Origin: Schizophyllum amplum
Taxonomy: Eukaryota; Basidiomycota; Agaricomycetes; Agaricales; Schizophyllaceae
Direction of reading: 5' to 3'
Length of the DNA: 64,000 nucleotides
NCBI GenBank assembly: GCA_007026445.1
Contig: VDMD01000007.1
Span: 372,001 to 436,000 of the forward strand
The position numbers and the translations under genes were made by a program. How positions within the stretch are numbered: position 1 is the stretch's first letter; each line of letters opens with the position of its first letter. Under the pieces are notes generated by a model that saw only the letters and a list, made by a program, of their open reading frames with translations, had not been told where the DNA came from and ran no database searches. Positions 21,794-32,985 of the stretch are shown one piece after another.

Positions 21794-23081
21794 TCATCGC
21801 AGCAATCCTGACAACAGAAGGATGATAGCAACTGCCCATTTCTCGAATTGTTCTTTCGTCAAAAACAGCAGCGCTTGCGACAGTACTGCCTTCGTAATCT
21901 GCGATTGCATTCCCTGCTCGAAGTCAGTGACAGCTCCATGTAAGCAGGCAATTCAAGCACACCTGATACCATCCAGGAAGGCCCTCCCGCTTGTAGACGC
22001 GCTTGAGGATATCGAGTGCCCCCACATGCCTCGAGTGGTCTTGATGATGTTGCATATGTGGACGCGGCGCGTCCCGATGCTCCGCCGCTGCCTCCTCCGC
22101 GTCCGCACTGCGCGCTTGTATGCGCACCTTCGCCATAATATACGGATACGTCACCACCGTTGCCAGCGTCTTGCTGAGTGCGCCCACACCGAAGCTCTGC
22201 AGGGGCGACATGCTCGCGGACGCGCCCTTGCCTGCCTTCTCCTTCGCTAGCAGCAGAAGGCTCTTCACACGCTCGTACATGCCGTACGTGATGGCGGGGT
22301 TGACGGTGAGCACGAGGCCCGGCCTGAGACCGAGCCAGAGACCGGACACGCCCTCCTCTTCGACGATCTCGCGCGCAACGGAGAGGAAGGTGTCCTCATC
22401 TTTGCTTGCGCCGGTTTCGGGGTCAACAAGCGAGCGGGGAGTAGACGCGCCAGAGCGGAGACGATTTGGTGGCCCGACCTGTTGCCGCGTTGCAATGACG
22501 GAGACGGGAATGGTGAAGATCTGTGCGAGCGCGCCCGCGACAGCGCCAAGCAAAAGCTCCGCAGCGGTAGAAAGTGGTGGAAGGGCAGCACCCTTGGGGG
22601 CAGAGCGGCGTAGGCGAGCGATGTAAGAGCTCCTGACGAAGGCGTAGAAGAAGAAGTACGCGTATTCTGCGAAGTTTAGCAGGGCAGGGGGCGAGGGAGG
22701 AAGGGTGCTCACGCATGGAGAATGTGTTTATCATCGTCGCTGCGAAGCCGCGATACCAGCCCATGATGCCCTCGCTTTTGTACACCCTGAGCAGCACACG
22801 GAGCATGGAGACATCTGCCTTCGTCTTGGGACCATCGGATGGGAGCGCCTGGATGCGTGTCTTTGCGCTAAGGGAACATGAGCCTTGAAATCACTATGGA
22901 CTCAAGATGTGCATACACGTCTAGGGGGTATACAACCCTGCACATGAGTATCAGTACTCGTGATGACGCTTTGAGAACAAAACACATACGCGGTACTGAA
23001 GCAAGCGCCCAGCGCTCCGGCTAGCGCAGAGGCGAACGGCGTAAGTTGGACAGGCTTGACGGGCTTCGACTGCGTGGACAT
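21794..23081 (-). CDS. SLC25 carrier, probable peroxisomal adenine-nucleotide transporter
   Basis: Five exons (23081-22990, 22937-22917, 22867-22713, 22666-21963, 21913-21794) give 363 residues. The three carrier repeats are visible: PLDVAKTRIQ at about residues 35-44, PVSVIATRQQ in the second repeat and PYIMAKVRIQ in the third, each followed by the GxxGxWxG-like matrix helix (EGIMGWYRGF, EGVSGLWLGL, EGLPGWYQ). The second and third motifs resemble fungal Ant1/PMP47-type carriers, which bring ATP into peroxisomes for fatty-acyl activation; that assignment is inferred. Exon 2 has only 21 nt and carries the first motif. A His/Asp/Ala-rich loop lies in the third repeat. Other SLC25 substrates cannot be excluded. 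Confidence 0.85.
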
Positions 23082-23813
23082 GATGGGCGACAGAGAGGAA
23101 GACAAGCCGGGTATCGTTCCCGGTGCAGCGCGTACCGGTCTGATGAACGCACCGGCTAAGGCGCAAGCAGCCGCCCGCCGTCGCGCCGGGCCGCCACTTC
23201 GCGGCTCGGGCATGTGAATCTCATTCGCCACGCGAGCAGTATTTGTTCACTTTCCTCCTCCTCCCATCATGTTTAGAGCTCCGCCGTGTCGTACACCCCT
23301 CCCGCTGTGTCTTCCTGCATGCACCGTCAACAGATAACTCTTTATAGCGACGAGCAGAATTGCGCACCTACGGGTTACAGTCAAGTAGCACTGGACTTGC
23401 AGCTATTGCTGTCCTCGCCGGCTCGCCGCTCTCACCTTTCGTGATCAGCCTCGAATTGATTATGTGCAGCCGTCCCGAGGCTACTTATACGCAAGTGGTC
23501 AAGCTCTCGTCATTGTTTCAACAGCTCGACAGCGCTTTGCATCATGACCCCCCAATTCACCACCACCTTCCATCTATGCATCAATAGACGATACAGATCT
23601 TCAGCGCAGCGCGGGATTCTGCCCTTCATTCATCCAGCACGAGGTCAAAGGAACCGCACTGCTTATGCCAGAGCGCTCATCAACATCGTGATGAATTGCC
23701 GCGTCGACGGTTCTGCGTGCGCGCATAAGACCAGCCGCCCTGCTGGCGGGTTTTGCTCGCTCTGCCTGACTCTTTCCCCTCCTTTGCTTGCTCTACGGCG
23801 ACGCTGATCACGA
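23082..23813. promoter_or_regulatory. Divergent promoter region
   Basis: Lies between the starts of the carrier gene (minus) and the single-pass membrane-protein gene (plus). An in-frame stop closes the frame directly before the plus-strand ATG, so any signal-peptide exon would have to be spliced in from here; I could not identify one. Confidence 0.4.
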
Positions 23814-24821
23814 ATGCCCACTTATCTCATCGAAGATGGCGACGTCAGGATCCTCTACAGCAGTGGCTGGCGCACCAGTTGTGCAGGTATTGATGTTGGC
23901 TCCGTACACTGCGCCGACGGGCCATCGAACGGTCCTCAGATGCGCCATCAGCCGGCTGCCATTGCTACCTTCACGTTCAACGGTGCGTTTGCAGATACCT
24001 TTCCCTGCATCGTCGCTTATAGGCCTGCCGACGTAGGCACAGCTATCCGCGTCTACGGCCCCAAGCCTTATCCAACAAATCCTTCCTCATCGGCGTGGTT
24101 CGGTGTGGACGACCTGCCATACGATGCGGTACCCTCGAACTCGTCCGCAGCGCAGAGCGATTCAGAGCGGGCACTGTTGTTCAGTCAGAATTTCTCCACG
24201 CAGGGCCCCCATACGCTATTCATACAACCACACGCACACTTCGCGCTGGATTCGATCGAGTATGACGCCGTCGATAATGTGAGCTCTGCCATACCGGCGA
24301 ACAACGAGACGAGCAGCCAGTCGGGCAGTCTAAGCCAGGAGAACACGCCTCATCACGATGCGGCAGCAGGGATCGTCGGGGGCCTTCTCGGCGCCATCAT
24401 CATCGTGCTGTGTATCATCATCGGCGTCCTCTTGTCCCGCAGAAGGAGGGATCGTCGAGCGAGTGAGTATCCTTCACTTATCAGCTCTTGTGCGCAATTG
24501 TGAGCTGATTATCGCAATTCAGAAAAACCTGCATCCCTGGCCGCCGTTCCCTTCAAGTTCAAAGACGCACCAGTGCTCGACTACGTGCCGGAGACCTTGC
24601 CCACGCTTGGCCGGCAAGTGTCGGATAGGCGTCTGCCGCGCAAACCGCCGCCCGCTCTGCATGACAACCACCTGGACGTAAAGTATCATTTGCCATCCCC
24701 CGCCCTCGGGTATGGCTGGACGAGCGAGAAAGCGCATTTCGGTGATATGGCGCGCAGCAGTGGGAGCAACAGATTGGGATGTGAGGCTGGGCGTGGGCGC
24801 ACGACGGGGCGGGCGATGTAG
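23814..24821 (+). CDS. Single-pass membrane protein, hypothetical
   Basis: Two exons (23814-24462, 24523-24821; 60-nt intron opening GTGAGT) give 315 residues. About 180 mostly polar residues with several cysteines and N-glycosylation sequons (for example NSS, NVS and NET) precede one hydrophobic helix, GIVGGLLGAIIIVLCIIIGV, at about 186-207. An RRRRDRR stop-transfer cluster and a Pro/Arg-rich cytoplasmic tail follow. This layout is common in basidiomycete surface proteins that share a lectin-like ectodomain. The predicted start lacks a signal peptide, so the true N-terminus may be upstream. Function unknown. Confidence 0.72.
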
Positions 24822-25008
24822 ACAGAATGAGCCATATATGATTGATGCATCTTCTACGCAAGGGTACACGAGAGGGGACGGAAGGTTGGATAGCTATGCT
24901 TCGTATGTATGTATTTTGTATGTATCATATGGCCGGGCAATCACAAGATTCCGCAAGCGCAAGAGGGGGCATGAGCCCAAGAATGAGACCATTCCGGATG
25001 GAACCTTG

Positions 25009-25588
25009 CTAGGTGTTGAACCTCGGACAGAAGGGACGTCGACACCAAGCGCTAAGCCTACAGACCCATCCGCGGGCGTCATGGCAGGTCTGCCCTTGAC
25101 GACGCTGAGCGGACGAGGAAGTAGACGGCTGCCTGTCAAGGTCTGGCCCACTGTACCTAACATACTTCTGCACCTCAACCCCACCACGGCAGATCGAGCA
25201 GTCGAGAAGACCACAATACTCCTCATCATCACACTCTGTCTGGAGAGGGCCGAGATAGCTATCATGGGCAAGGATGTACATCAATACGAGAGCTAATGTG
25301 GAGTTCGAAACGGCTTACGGGCCCATGGGACATTTCATCTCCTCGCAATCCTTGCCGGGATGTGGGCTCCTCTTTTGATGCGCCGGCTGGTAGCGGCAGC
25401 AGGGGCTGTTACAGAAGGGTTAGCACGGTGATTAGCGACGAGGCATTCGCTATCGGTACACGTACCCCAGTAATCTCCCAGCCAGTTATGCCCAGGATCT
25501 TGCCACTCCAAAAGTTGGAGCAGACCCAGACATTGTGGTTGCCACAAATGTTCGTATCATTCGTCGTCCAGAATATGAAGCCGCACAT
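25009..25588 (-). CDS. Cysteine-rich hypothetical protein
   Basis: A spliced minus-strand frame fits: 25588-25466, 25386-25319, 25258-25009, giving about 146 residues with 14 cysteines. Typical segments are MCGFIFWTTNDTNICGNHNV, GKDCEEMKCPMG and CDDEEYCGLLDCSICRGG. The first intron (79 nt) has a strong GCTAAC branch site. The spacing resembles secreted disulphide-rich or metal-binding proteins, but no family is recognised and no signal peptide is seen. Upstream exons may exist, as a minus-strand TATATAAG lies near 26000. The model is tentative. Confidence 0.4.
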
Positions 25589-26467
25589 CTGGAGACATGA
25601 GGACGATGGGTCAGTCGGCAGGGGTGTGCACGGTACAGGACGCACCTTGATTGTACAACGACTTCGAAAGCTCTTGAGTGATGGATGATTAGGGAAGATT
25701 CAGAGCGGCAATGGTCGAGGTCCGTGCACTCATGCGCACCTTGGGCGGGGGAAGGGAAAGGGAAGGACCGAGATGCGATAGTCATCGAAAGATCTCTTCG
25801 AGCTCTCCCTAAGTACTCGAAGACCGCCAGGACGCGTAAGCGTGACTCGATGGCCCCAGCATTGTCGTGCGGAAAACCTGCGAAGACCAGCGGACGGCAC
25901 GCTATAGTCATTGATCCCGGTTTCCAGGTCCATACTTACTTCTATGACGAGAGAGGCATATGAAAGGTCATTGGCAGGCGTACTACACGTTGTGTTCTTA
26001 TATATGCTGCAAAGTCGAAAGCGTGTCACGCTCCAGCCGTCTGTCTCCTCTGGGAAGAACCACTGGGAGCGAACCAGAAGAGAAGATTTCCGCACAGAGC
26101 CTGAGATATGGGCGTGCACATTTGTGTCGTGAGGGAGGGGGGAAGTCCAGGATAGCAGCGAAGTTGGTCGAAGGTCTTCGCACTCAATGTCACTGAGAGT
26201 CGCGGCAAGAGCGCACGCTCCCAGTTTGAGCCTGAGGCAAGCCGTAGGATTCTAGTGGAGCTGTTAATTCAGCTTGTTGCGCCTTGGCAGATGATAGCCC
26301 ACAGGAGTCGTGCAAAGGCAAATAAAAGATACTTATGACGGTGTAAGTCAAGTTCGTAACTGTTCGTCCATTGTTCGCCACCAAACGCGGGCGGCCGGCA
26401 CACCGGTCCGTGGCGCCGTCTCCTTGTTCTTTCCCCCACCTGCACGCGTCCGTTGCCCGTCGCGAGA
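25589..26467. promoter_or_regulatory. Divergent intergenic region
   Basis: Between the cysteine-rich ORF (minus) and the nucleoporin gene (plus). It has a TATATAAG element on the minus strand near 25998-26006 and short minus-strand frames with plausible GTAAGT donors, which may be 5' exons of the cysteine-rich gene. I could not join them in one consistent frame. Confidence 0.35.
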
Positions 26468-28433
26468 ATGTCGTTCGGGTACGCGTTATTTCTCTCTTCC
26501 TTCTCATGCATAGACTTACTCCCATATAAGAGGCTTTGGATCCACGTTGAAGCCCGCTGCGTCCACTCCCTCGCTCTTTGGCGGCACGCAGAACACGCAG
26601 AATAATCAGCAAAAGCCTGCAGGCTCCCTCTTCGGCCAGTCGTCTGGGGGTGCGTTCGGCGGATCCTCAACGTTTGGACAACCTCAGCAGCAGCAGCAGC
26701 AGCAGCAGCAGAATGCTGGTGGCGGTCTCTTCGGGGGCGCGAACACGAACGCGGGCGCGACGGGCACTGGCGGCGGCCTCTTCGGCAACACCGGAGCGGG
26801 ACAGCAGCAGCAAGGGTCGTCATTATTTGGGCAGCCACAGCAGCAACCGCAACAGCAACAGCAACAGTCGGGTGGCGGCCTCTTTGGTTCAACGAACACG
26901 GGCGCCAACACGGGCACGGGTGGTGGCCTCTTCGGCTCGACGAACACGAACACCAATACCGGAACCACCAGCGGCGGCTTGTTTGGGAGCACGAACAACA
27001 ACACGAACACAGGGACAGGGACAGGCCTCTTCGGTTCCACGAACGCGAACACGAGCACGAACACCGGTGGCGGGCTCTTTGGATCGACCACCAACGCAAA
27101 CACGGGAGGCGGTGGCCTCTTTGGCGGGAGCACCACAAATTCAGGTGGCGGCCTCTTCGGGAGCACGCAGCAGAATCAGCAGCAGCAACAGCAGCAGCAA
27201 CCTGGCGGCGGGCTCTTTGGAAGCACAAATACCGGTGGCGGTGGAGCATTTGGCGGTAGTCTCTTCGGTGCGAAGCCGCAGGCGGGGGCGCAACAACCGT
27301 GCGTGTACAGCTCTATAATCTCAGATGTCAGACTGATTGCTCTTCCTCCAGACTTGGGTGAGCAGCAGAACACTGAATATAGCGCGTCGAACACCATTAA
27401 CGCGTCACGGCAGCTTGTCCACGGTCTCATCTCAACAAAGCACACCTCCCTTCTCAAAATCCACACGGTTCAATGACCTACCGGATAACCTGAAGAAGAT
27501 ATTTGAAAACATCGAGTAAGATACCCGTCTTTTCCTCGTCCCTTTTTAACATCCGTACAGTACGCACATACAAGGACAAGTGCAGATTAGCAAAGACCTT
27601 CAGCAGCGGAAGATGGGAGAGGAGGCCCTCAAGGGTCAACAGGCGATCCGCTCGGTGCACAAGGTGCGTTGTGGTTGTAACTGTCGGTTCTGGCGCTCAT
27701 CTCGTGTAGGATCTCGTGAACGCGATGGCGACAATAAACCGCGATCTTCAACAAGCGAAGGACCTGTGGCACAAGTCCGAGCAAGCGACGCAGGACCTCA
27801 TCACCGGGATGAATATCGTGAATGGAGCGAAGAACCCGCAGGCTTACGGCTCGCACCTCAAGGACCACGCAGGCTTCCCACTCGAGTATGTTGCACTATT
27901 GTCCTTCAAGTGGACGCTATTTTAATTCAATCCTGCAGATACTTCATCCGCGTAACGAAGGAGATGAAGGTCAGGCTAGAGTGGTATAAGACCACTCTAG
28001 AGGTACGCGACTAGTTCTACACGCTAGCACGGGTCCTGAGATCTTCACTAGCAAGCCGAGAGAAAGCTGTCGTCCCAGACAAATCAAGCTCAATTTACTC
28101 CACAAGGTACGGGCACTGCTCTACCTCTGCTTCTTCTACTGAGACGGTTCCTCGTTTGTAGTCATCTCTACTAGCCTGCAGGCACAAAACTCCGCATTTT
28201 TCGCGCTTGCGGCCAAGACGGCGACGCTCGACGCGGAGCTGAAGAAGATCAAGGACTTGTATAGGTTCGTCATCGCCGTGTTCATTGTCTCGTTGCTGAC
28301 ACGAATCCTCAGGAAACTGTGGCGGGAACGGAACTCAAGTCTGCGCGATCCGTTCAATGAACTAGACAGAGATGAGAAACAGCAACCTGGGTCGCAGGCG
28401 GACTTCGGGATGAGCGAGATGAGAGTCAGATGA
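26468..28433 (+). CDS. NUP49: FG nucleoporin Nup49 (Nsp1-Nup57-Nup49 complex)
   Basis: Nine exons fit (26468-26478, 26531-27298, 27414-27515, 27561-27663, 27710-27885, 27939-28002, 28052-28106, 28162-28264, 28313-28433), giving 500 residues. The first exon is only 11 nt (MSFG). The N-terminal half is a GLFG/FG-repeat domain with Gln and Asn/Thr linkers, the permeability-barrier part of the pore. The C-terminal half is coiled coil, including [19 protein letters not shown], a conserved start of the Nup49/Nup58 coiled-coil region. The product sits in the central channel and anchors through Nic96-type scaffold. The intron after the FG domain is ambiguous: a 115-nt intron gives the most natural protein, but a 49-nt alternative keeps the frame too. 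Confidence 0.9.
26685..26711 (+). repeat. (CAG)9 microsatellite
   Basis: Nine perfect CAG triplets in the nucleoporin FG domain encode polyglutamine. Shorter CAG/CAA runs follow at about 26804, 26840 and 27175. Confidence 0.9.
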
Positions 28434-29000
28434 TGTACGCAGTCTCCACTGTAGAGCTTGTCTACGGCGTCTTAGACTTTTTGACCGGTATCGATGCGGC
28501 GGACCCAACCATCATCCTGTAGCTATCTCTGTACGTGTCTTCTCTGCCTGGATGCAGTTGCTCGAGCGGGTCGAGGTCGGCTGACATGAGGTGGATGCTA
28601 TTATGGCTAGAATACGGCACGCAGGTTTGACAATAGGCCCCCGCGCGCCTTACATCCACTGACTACACGCGTGCAGTTCTTGCTTATTATCCCCGTTGGA
28701 ATGCAATGTTCATGCCGCCGGCCATCGGCATCACGCGGAACACGTTCGGCGGGCGGAGCCCTGCCGTGGGACAGGAGCCTCACCTCTTCCTCCGTCTTGC
28801 TGTAGGAAGGCTCTCCCTCGAATTGCCGTAACTTCCGAGTCGCGCAAACACCCTGATTCGAGTGCAATGAGCTGATGCTAGTGGCGTCCCCAGATCACGA
28901 GTGCAAAGTGTTTGATCTTTCCCCATCGGAACACAAAGGGCATACCCCATTCGGTATAAACGTCCACAATTAGCAGTCCGCCTTTCACAGTTTGAGGCCG
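28434..29000. other. Intergenic region
   Basis: Between the nucleoporin and arrestin-like genes, both on the plus strand. Minus-strand frames here (for example PLEQLHPGREDTYRDSYRMM near 28500-28590, and a GTAAGG...CTAG pair near 28603-28650) hint at a small antisense gene, but no consistent frame joins them. Confidence 0.3.
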
Positions 29001-29009
29001 TATATAAAT
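29001..29009 (+). promoter_or_regulatory. TATA box of arrestin-like gene
   Basis: TATATAAAT lies 58 nt upstream of the ATG, a good match in sequence and position for a core promoter. Confidence 0.7.
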
Positions 29010-29058
29010 GGAGAGGGACCGCTGACTGCACCCCGCTGGCCCAGGTCCCTCATCCACT

Positions 29059-30592
29059 ATGTCTCGCCGTCACTCGTTAGCCCCCGTCTCCCTCGCGGCC
29101 TCGCAGCAGCCGTCCGCCATGTTCTTCTTGCCGTCGCTGGTCGACGAGGAGCTGCCGTGCTACAGCCGTCGTGACAATCTCCCGTCTCCTTCGACGCCGC
29201 GCACACCGACCGAGCACACATACACACTCGGGGACGGCAAGCGTCCGTGGCTTTCCCTCACGATGGTGAGCAACGCGCGAGCGGGCGCGGTCGTGCCGCA
29301 GTATCACGAGAAGGAGCACGTACGAGGGACCGTGCACCTGCGCGCCGACAAACGCGATTCCATCCAGGCCGTCAATCTCCTGGTGCGTGGCCTCCTCATT
29401 GCTGAAGATGTCTTCTGACTGTGTCATCGACAGATCAAAGGCCGGGTGATCACAGGCGCTTCGGCAGGAGACTCATTCACGTTTCTCAATCTGAATGCAC
29501 CGCTCTGGTCCCGCTCGGGCGGCGTGCACAGCGAGAACGTACCAGAGGGCGATGCGTGGCAGTTCTCCATACCCCTTCCCATCAACACGACCGTGCATAT
29601 GGGTGACGGCAGCGAACGGACCTTTGCCCTCCCCGGAACGTTCCTTGAGAAGGACGCGCCTGTGTCCGTGAAGTATGACTTCGTTGTCATCGCCGCACGT
29701 GGCAAGCTGAGGTCGGACGGGCAGTGAGTGACGGTTGTGCATCAATATCAGATTGGGACTCATGTTTCCTCAGGATCAACGCAACGTTTGGCTACGCGCC
29801 GAGCAGTAGGCCTCTCCCGCCGTCCATCTACAGACAGATTGCATATCAGCAGGGCACACATATCCCATCGCCTCTGGCCGATCCCGAGGGCTGGCACACG
29901 CGACGCGACGTCCTTGTTCGCGGGACGCTCTTCTGCGCTCGCCAAGTCGAACTTACATGCCAGGTCAGTTCATGATACAAGAACCTTGCAGCGCATTCCT
30001 CTAACAGTTCCTCAGCTCTCGCTTGCACGTCCACTTACATATACGCGGGGTAGCGTGCTCCCGCTCTATCTCACCATGGCCGGCCCCGATTTGGAGTGTG
30101 TTGATTTACTTGGCGCGCCGCAGGCTATCGTCGTCGTGCTTCAGCGACGCATCGCATATCGAACAGCCGGCCAGCGCGAACAGCGTGACGAGGTCGGGCG
30201 CGCGGTGTGGTGGCCCGCGCAGCCGCCATCGCCTGACTGCCTCACGCGCGACCTCGAGGGCGAAATCCACCTTACAAAGGACCTCAAGCCGTCCTGCAAC
30301 GTGCCGAGTTTCGTCTTAAGCGTGCGTAGTCCCCATGACGTCCCTTCTCCTGCAGCTAACGCCCATCTAGTACCACGTCGTTATGTATCCCTTCGAGGCG
30401 ACAGGCTTCAAGCCGGGACCACCGACCACGTCCGACGGCCACGTCGCGCGCGAGCTGGTCGACATCGCGACGATGCATCCCAAGGGCCCAATCCCGCGCC
30501 CGATCGCATATACCCCACCCGCGTACGAGACGCCCAAGCGGCGGAACCGTAGCCTATCCTTTGCCGTGGCTTCGGTCGTGCCTACGCTATGA
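29059..30592 (+). CDS. Arrestin-like protein
   Basis: Five exons (29059-29382, 29434-29723, 29774-29963, 30016-30321, 30371-30592), with introns of 49-52 nt and consistent phases, give 443 residues. The beta-sandwich pattern of the arrestin fold is visible: the first half has VRGTVHLRADKRDSIQAVNL and IKGRVITG and ends in FPGTFLEKDAPVSVKYDFVV-like segments; the second half has GWHTRRDVLVRGTLF and YTRGSVLPLYLTMAG. The segment LPGTFLEKDAPVSVKYDFVV corresponds to the conserved FPF...SV.Y.l.v motif of alpha-arrestins. Fungal members often act as adaptors for ubiquitin ligases in transporter endocytosis; that role is inferred, and no clear PPxY motif was noted. Confidence 0.8.
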
Positions 30593-30992
30593 CCTGCCCG
30601 GCGCTCTGCTGCCACTGGACAATGCGCGCGCGGAGAACGGCTCCGCCCTTATTGTTGTTGCCGGCCCGCTCGAAAAGTGTACGCTGAACCTTGCTATCTC
30701 TCATTGCACTTGCTATGCTGTCCTCCTGATGAACTAGACGACTTACTACTGTAAAATCTGCTTGTAATCCTTTGATACCTCGCGTGCGGGCACTTACGAT
30801 CTCATCCTGCACAACATTGTATATTATATTCATTCTATTCACAAGAATCCGCAGCATGCTAATTGCTTTCTGGACGTAGATACCCGAGGGCGGGCAGCTC
30901 AGGTAGGGGATGACTTGAACCTTGGATATACGACGTTGAGCCTGAGTCCTACAGTAGTCAGGCCTGTCGGGTCGCGTCGACCCCGCGAGCAT
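30582..30992 (-). CDS. Hypothetical 136-residue ORF
   Basis: An intronless frame starting at a true ATG, with a helical, non-repetitive middle (MLRILVNRMNIIYNVVQDEI, then GIKGLQADFTVVSRLV). It touches the end of the arrestin-like gene on the other strand. No family recognised; it could be a chance frame in a 3' untranslated region. Confidence 0.22.
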   Translation of the reverse strand: MLAGSTRPDRPDYCRTQAQRRISKVQVIPYLSCPPSGIYVQKAISMLRILVNRMNIIYNVVQDEIVSARTRGIKGLQADFTVVSRLVHQEDSIASAMRDSKVQRTLFERAGNNNKGGAVLRARIVQWQQSAGQVIA

Positions 30993-31742
30993 TGCTTATA
31001 TCAGCCGGTCCGATGTGCGGTCGAATGTTGGACCTTGTCTCAAACATCCATCACGCCAGCGTTGACGAGACTACTGCGTCCTTGTCACCCCCGGGTCTCT
31101 CTATACGAAGAAAGAGCCCGCTCAGCGCAGCCGGACCATCAAGTAGAGACGACACTTATGTCAACACGCTCCCTACGCCATTTCTATCACTATAGGTATC
31201 CTGCATCTGACTCGACCTATTCTGCGCGTTCTTGACCTGAACTGCACCTTGGTCGTTCTTCATCTTTCCGACAGCTCTATCCGCGCGCTTGCGGCTACAC
31301 CACATGCATGTTGCAAGGCCCAATTCCTCATTTTCTGCGTCGGCTCCCTAGAGCTCGCCTCCGGTGCCACCATGGGCGCAATTGGTACGGCCAGGAACAC
31401 TACCAGTCCGCTGGTGAGCTTGCGCAGGAGACAGCTGACATTGCGACTGTATAGACCAGACTTTCTGTCACATTCGATTGCATCCCCTCAATTCGAAGGT
31501 GCTGGTCGCGCAGAAATTTGAGCTTCTGGTGCAGGCAGATCACAGGTGGCATCTTGGGGGCAAGTTCACCATCCGAAGACATGAGTCTTCAAGATTGGGG
31601 CCAGAACAGGTCACTGGTATCATTGGGCTGGTATATAACCACAGGACTTGAAGCACGCCCCGGCCAGCGCGCCTGTTTCTTCGCTATCGATCCCTGAAGG
31701 ATCGTTGCACCCGCGACCACGGTCAATTTCCTCCTACGTACC
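30593..31742. other. Intergenic region
   Basis: Apart from the doubtful minus-strand ORF, no coding signal is seen. A TATATAA element at about 31630 lies 110 nt before the first ATG of the decayed serpentine gene. Confidence 0.4.
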
Positions 31743-32985
31743 ATGAACCATCCGCTATTTCGCAGGTGCGCATTTGGTCGTTGCCTACGAGTGTACGAAG
31801 TCCTAGAGGCGGCGCAAGATCACGCCCCGCACATCTTGCTGTTCATCTTCACCTGTGTGGTACGTCCGTCGTCGTTCTCTTAATGCACCCTGTTAACAGT
31901 CTACGTAACGCTGCATTACAGTACTTGCACGCATAATGGTGGAGCTGCACTTCCACATGCACCTAACGGTGGGATTGGCACGGGCACTTTGAGATCTGCG
32001 CCGTCCATCGTCGCAAACCTCGCATGGTTCCTCGTCATGATACTCTCCAATACGTTCAGTGTGCGTCCGCGCTCGGTAGCACGTCTAGCCGCTAACCTCT
32101 GTGTATATTGGGTAGACTGGGTCTACATAGTATGGCGCGGCAGTCTGCTTACTTTGAGTACGCCTCCTTGGCTGGCTCGCAGACACCAGTGGCGAGTATC
32201 CCGCATTCTATTCGGCTCCGCCTGTTTTGCTCATCGGCTCCTTTCCTGCAGCTAGTGGTCTTTATTTCCTACACTGCCTAACAGGACTCAGCGGATTCGG
32301 ATGCCCGCTCGTGGCCGCTCGTGTCATTCACTGTATGACCATGCTGTTTACAAACTTGCTATCCTCATGTGAGTCGTCGGGCACGCTCTCTCCCATAATT
32401 AATCCTCACTATTTCTTTGTAGGTCTCATCGCCGTCCGCATGTGGCCTGTCCGCCTATCCGTCCAAAACACGAAGAGCAATACTTGCCACCTATACTGTC
32501 GCGGTACTGCTCGAATCTGCAGCGTTCTATAGCTTACTGCTTGTTCTGCGTATTGCTTTTGTCACGACAGGTCGCAACTCATGCTCGTCCGTGCGGGTAT
32601 GGAGGCACCTGCTATCGGCGTAGTGGTGCATTCTCCGTCTCATTTGCCTGCGGCAGTCACTGACGTCGAAAACTCCGCAGTTTTACTCTATCATTATAGG
32701 GATCTCGAAGGCCCACGCACAAGAGCACGAGCGGCAATAATCCGACAAGCCGCGAGCTTTCAGGTCCGTGAACGCGAACATGGACTTCGGGTGGGCCGCA
32801 TCCGGGCACCGTCGACGTCGCTATCAAGCTCAAGACGGTGGCGCACCGCGACAGAAGTCGAAATCAACGACACCAGCTCAACACATATGATCAAGAATAC
32901 GACTAGTCTAAGGCAAGCAGAACGATTATATCCGTATACTACACAAGCACCTAATGTAATACCAATAATTATCTTCGATTAAGAG
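31743..32985 (+). pseudogene. Decayed copy of serpentine membrane-protein gene
   Basis: Segments match the intact gene at 34209-35538 block by block: a VVAYECTK block, HAPHILLFIFTCV, SIVANLAWFLVMILSNTF, VYIVWRG, LIAVRMWPVR, TYTVAVLLESAAFYSLLLVL, FYSIIIGISK and GTVDVAIKLKTV. They lie in different frames. Compared by eye, frame breaks occur near 31795, near 31960 (a one-nt deletion after TTCCACATG) and near 32480. An in-frame TGA lies at 32769-32771 and the first exon is missing or unrecognisable. Intron positions are largely kept, so this is a tandem duplicate and not a retrocopy. Confidence 0.7.

Noticed and set aside
26684..27166. Minus-strand ORF with poly-Cys and PKRPPP repeats
   Set aside because: Antisense of the CAG and GLFG repeats of the nucleoporin FG domain.
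28462..28867. Two adjacent minus-strand ORFs after the nucleoporin gene
   Set aside because: Individually protein-like, but no GT-AG pair joins them in frame; listed only as a hint in the intergenic entry.
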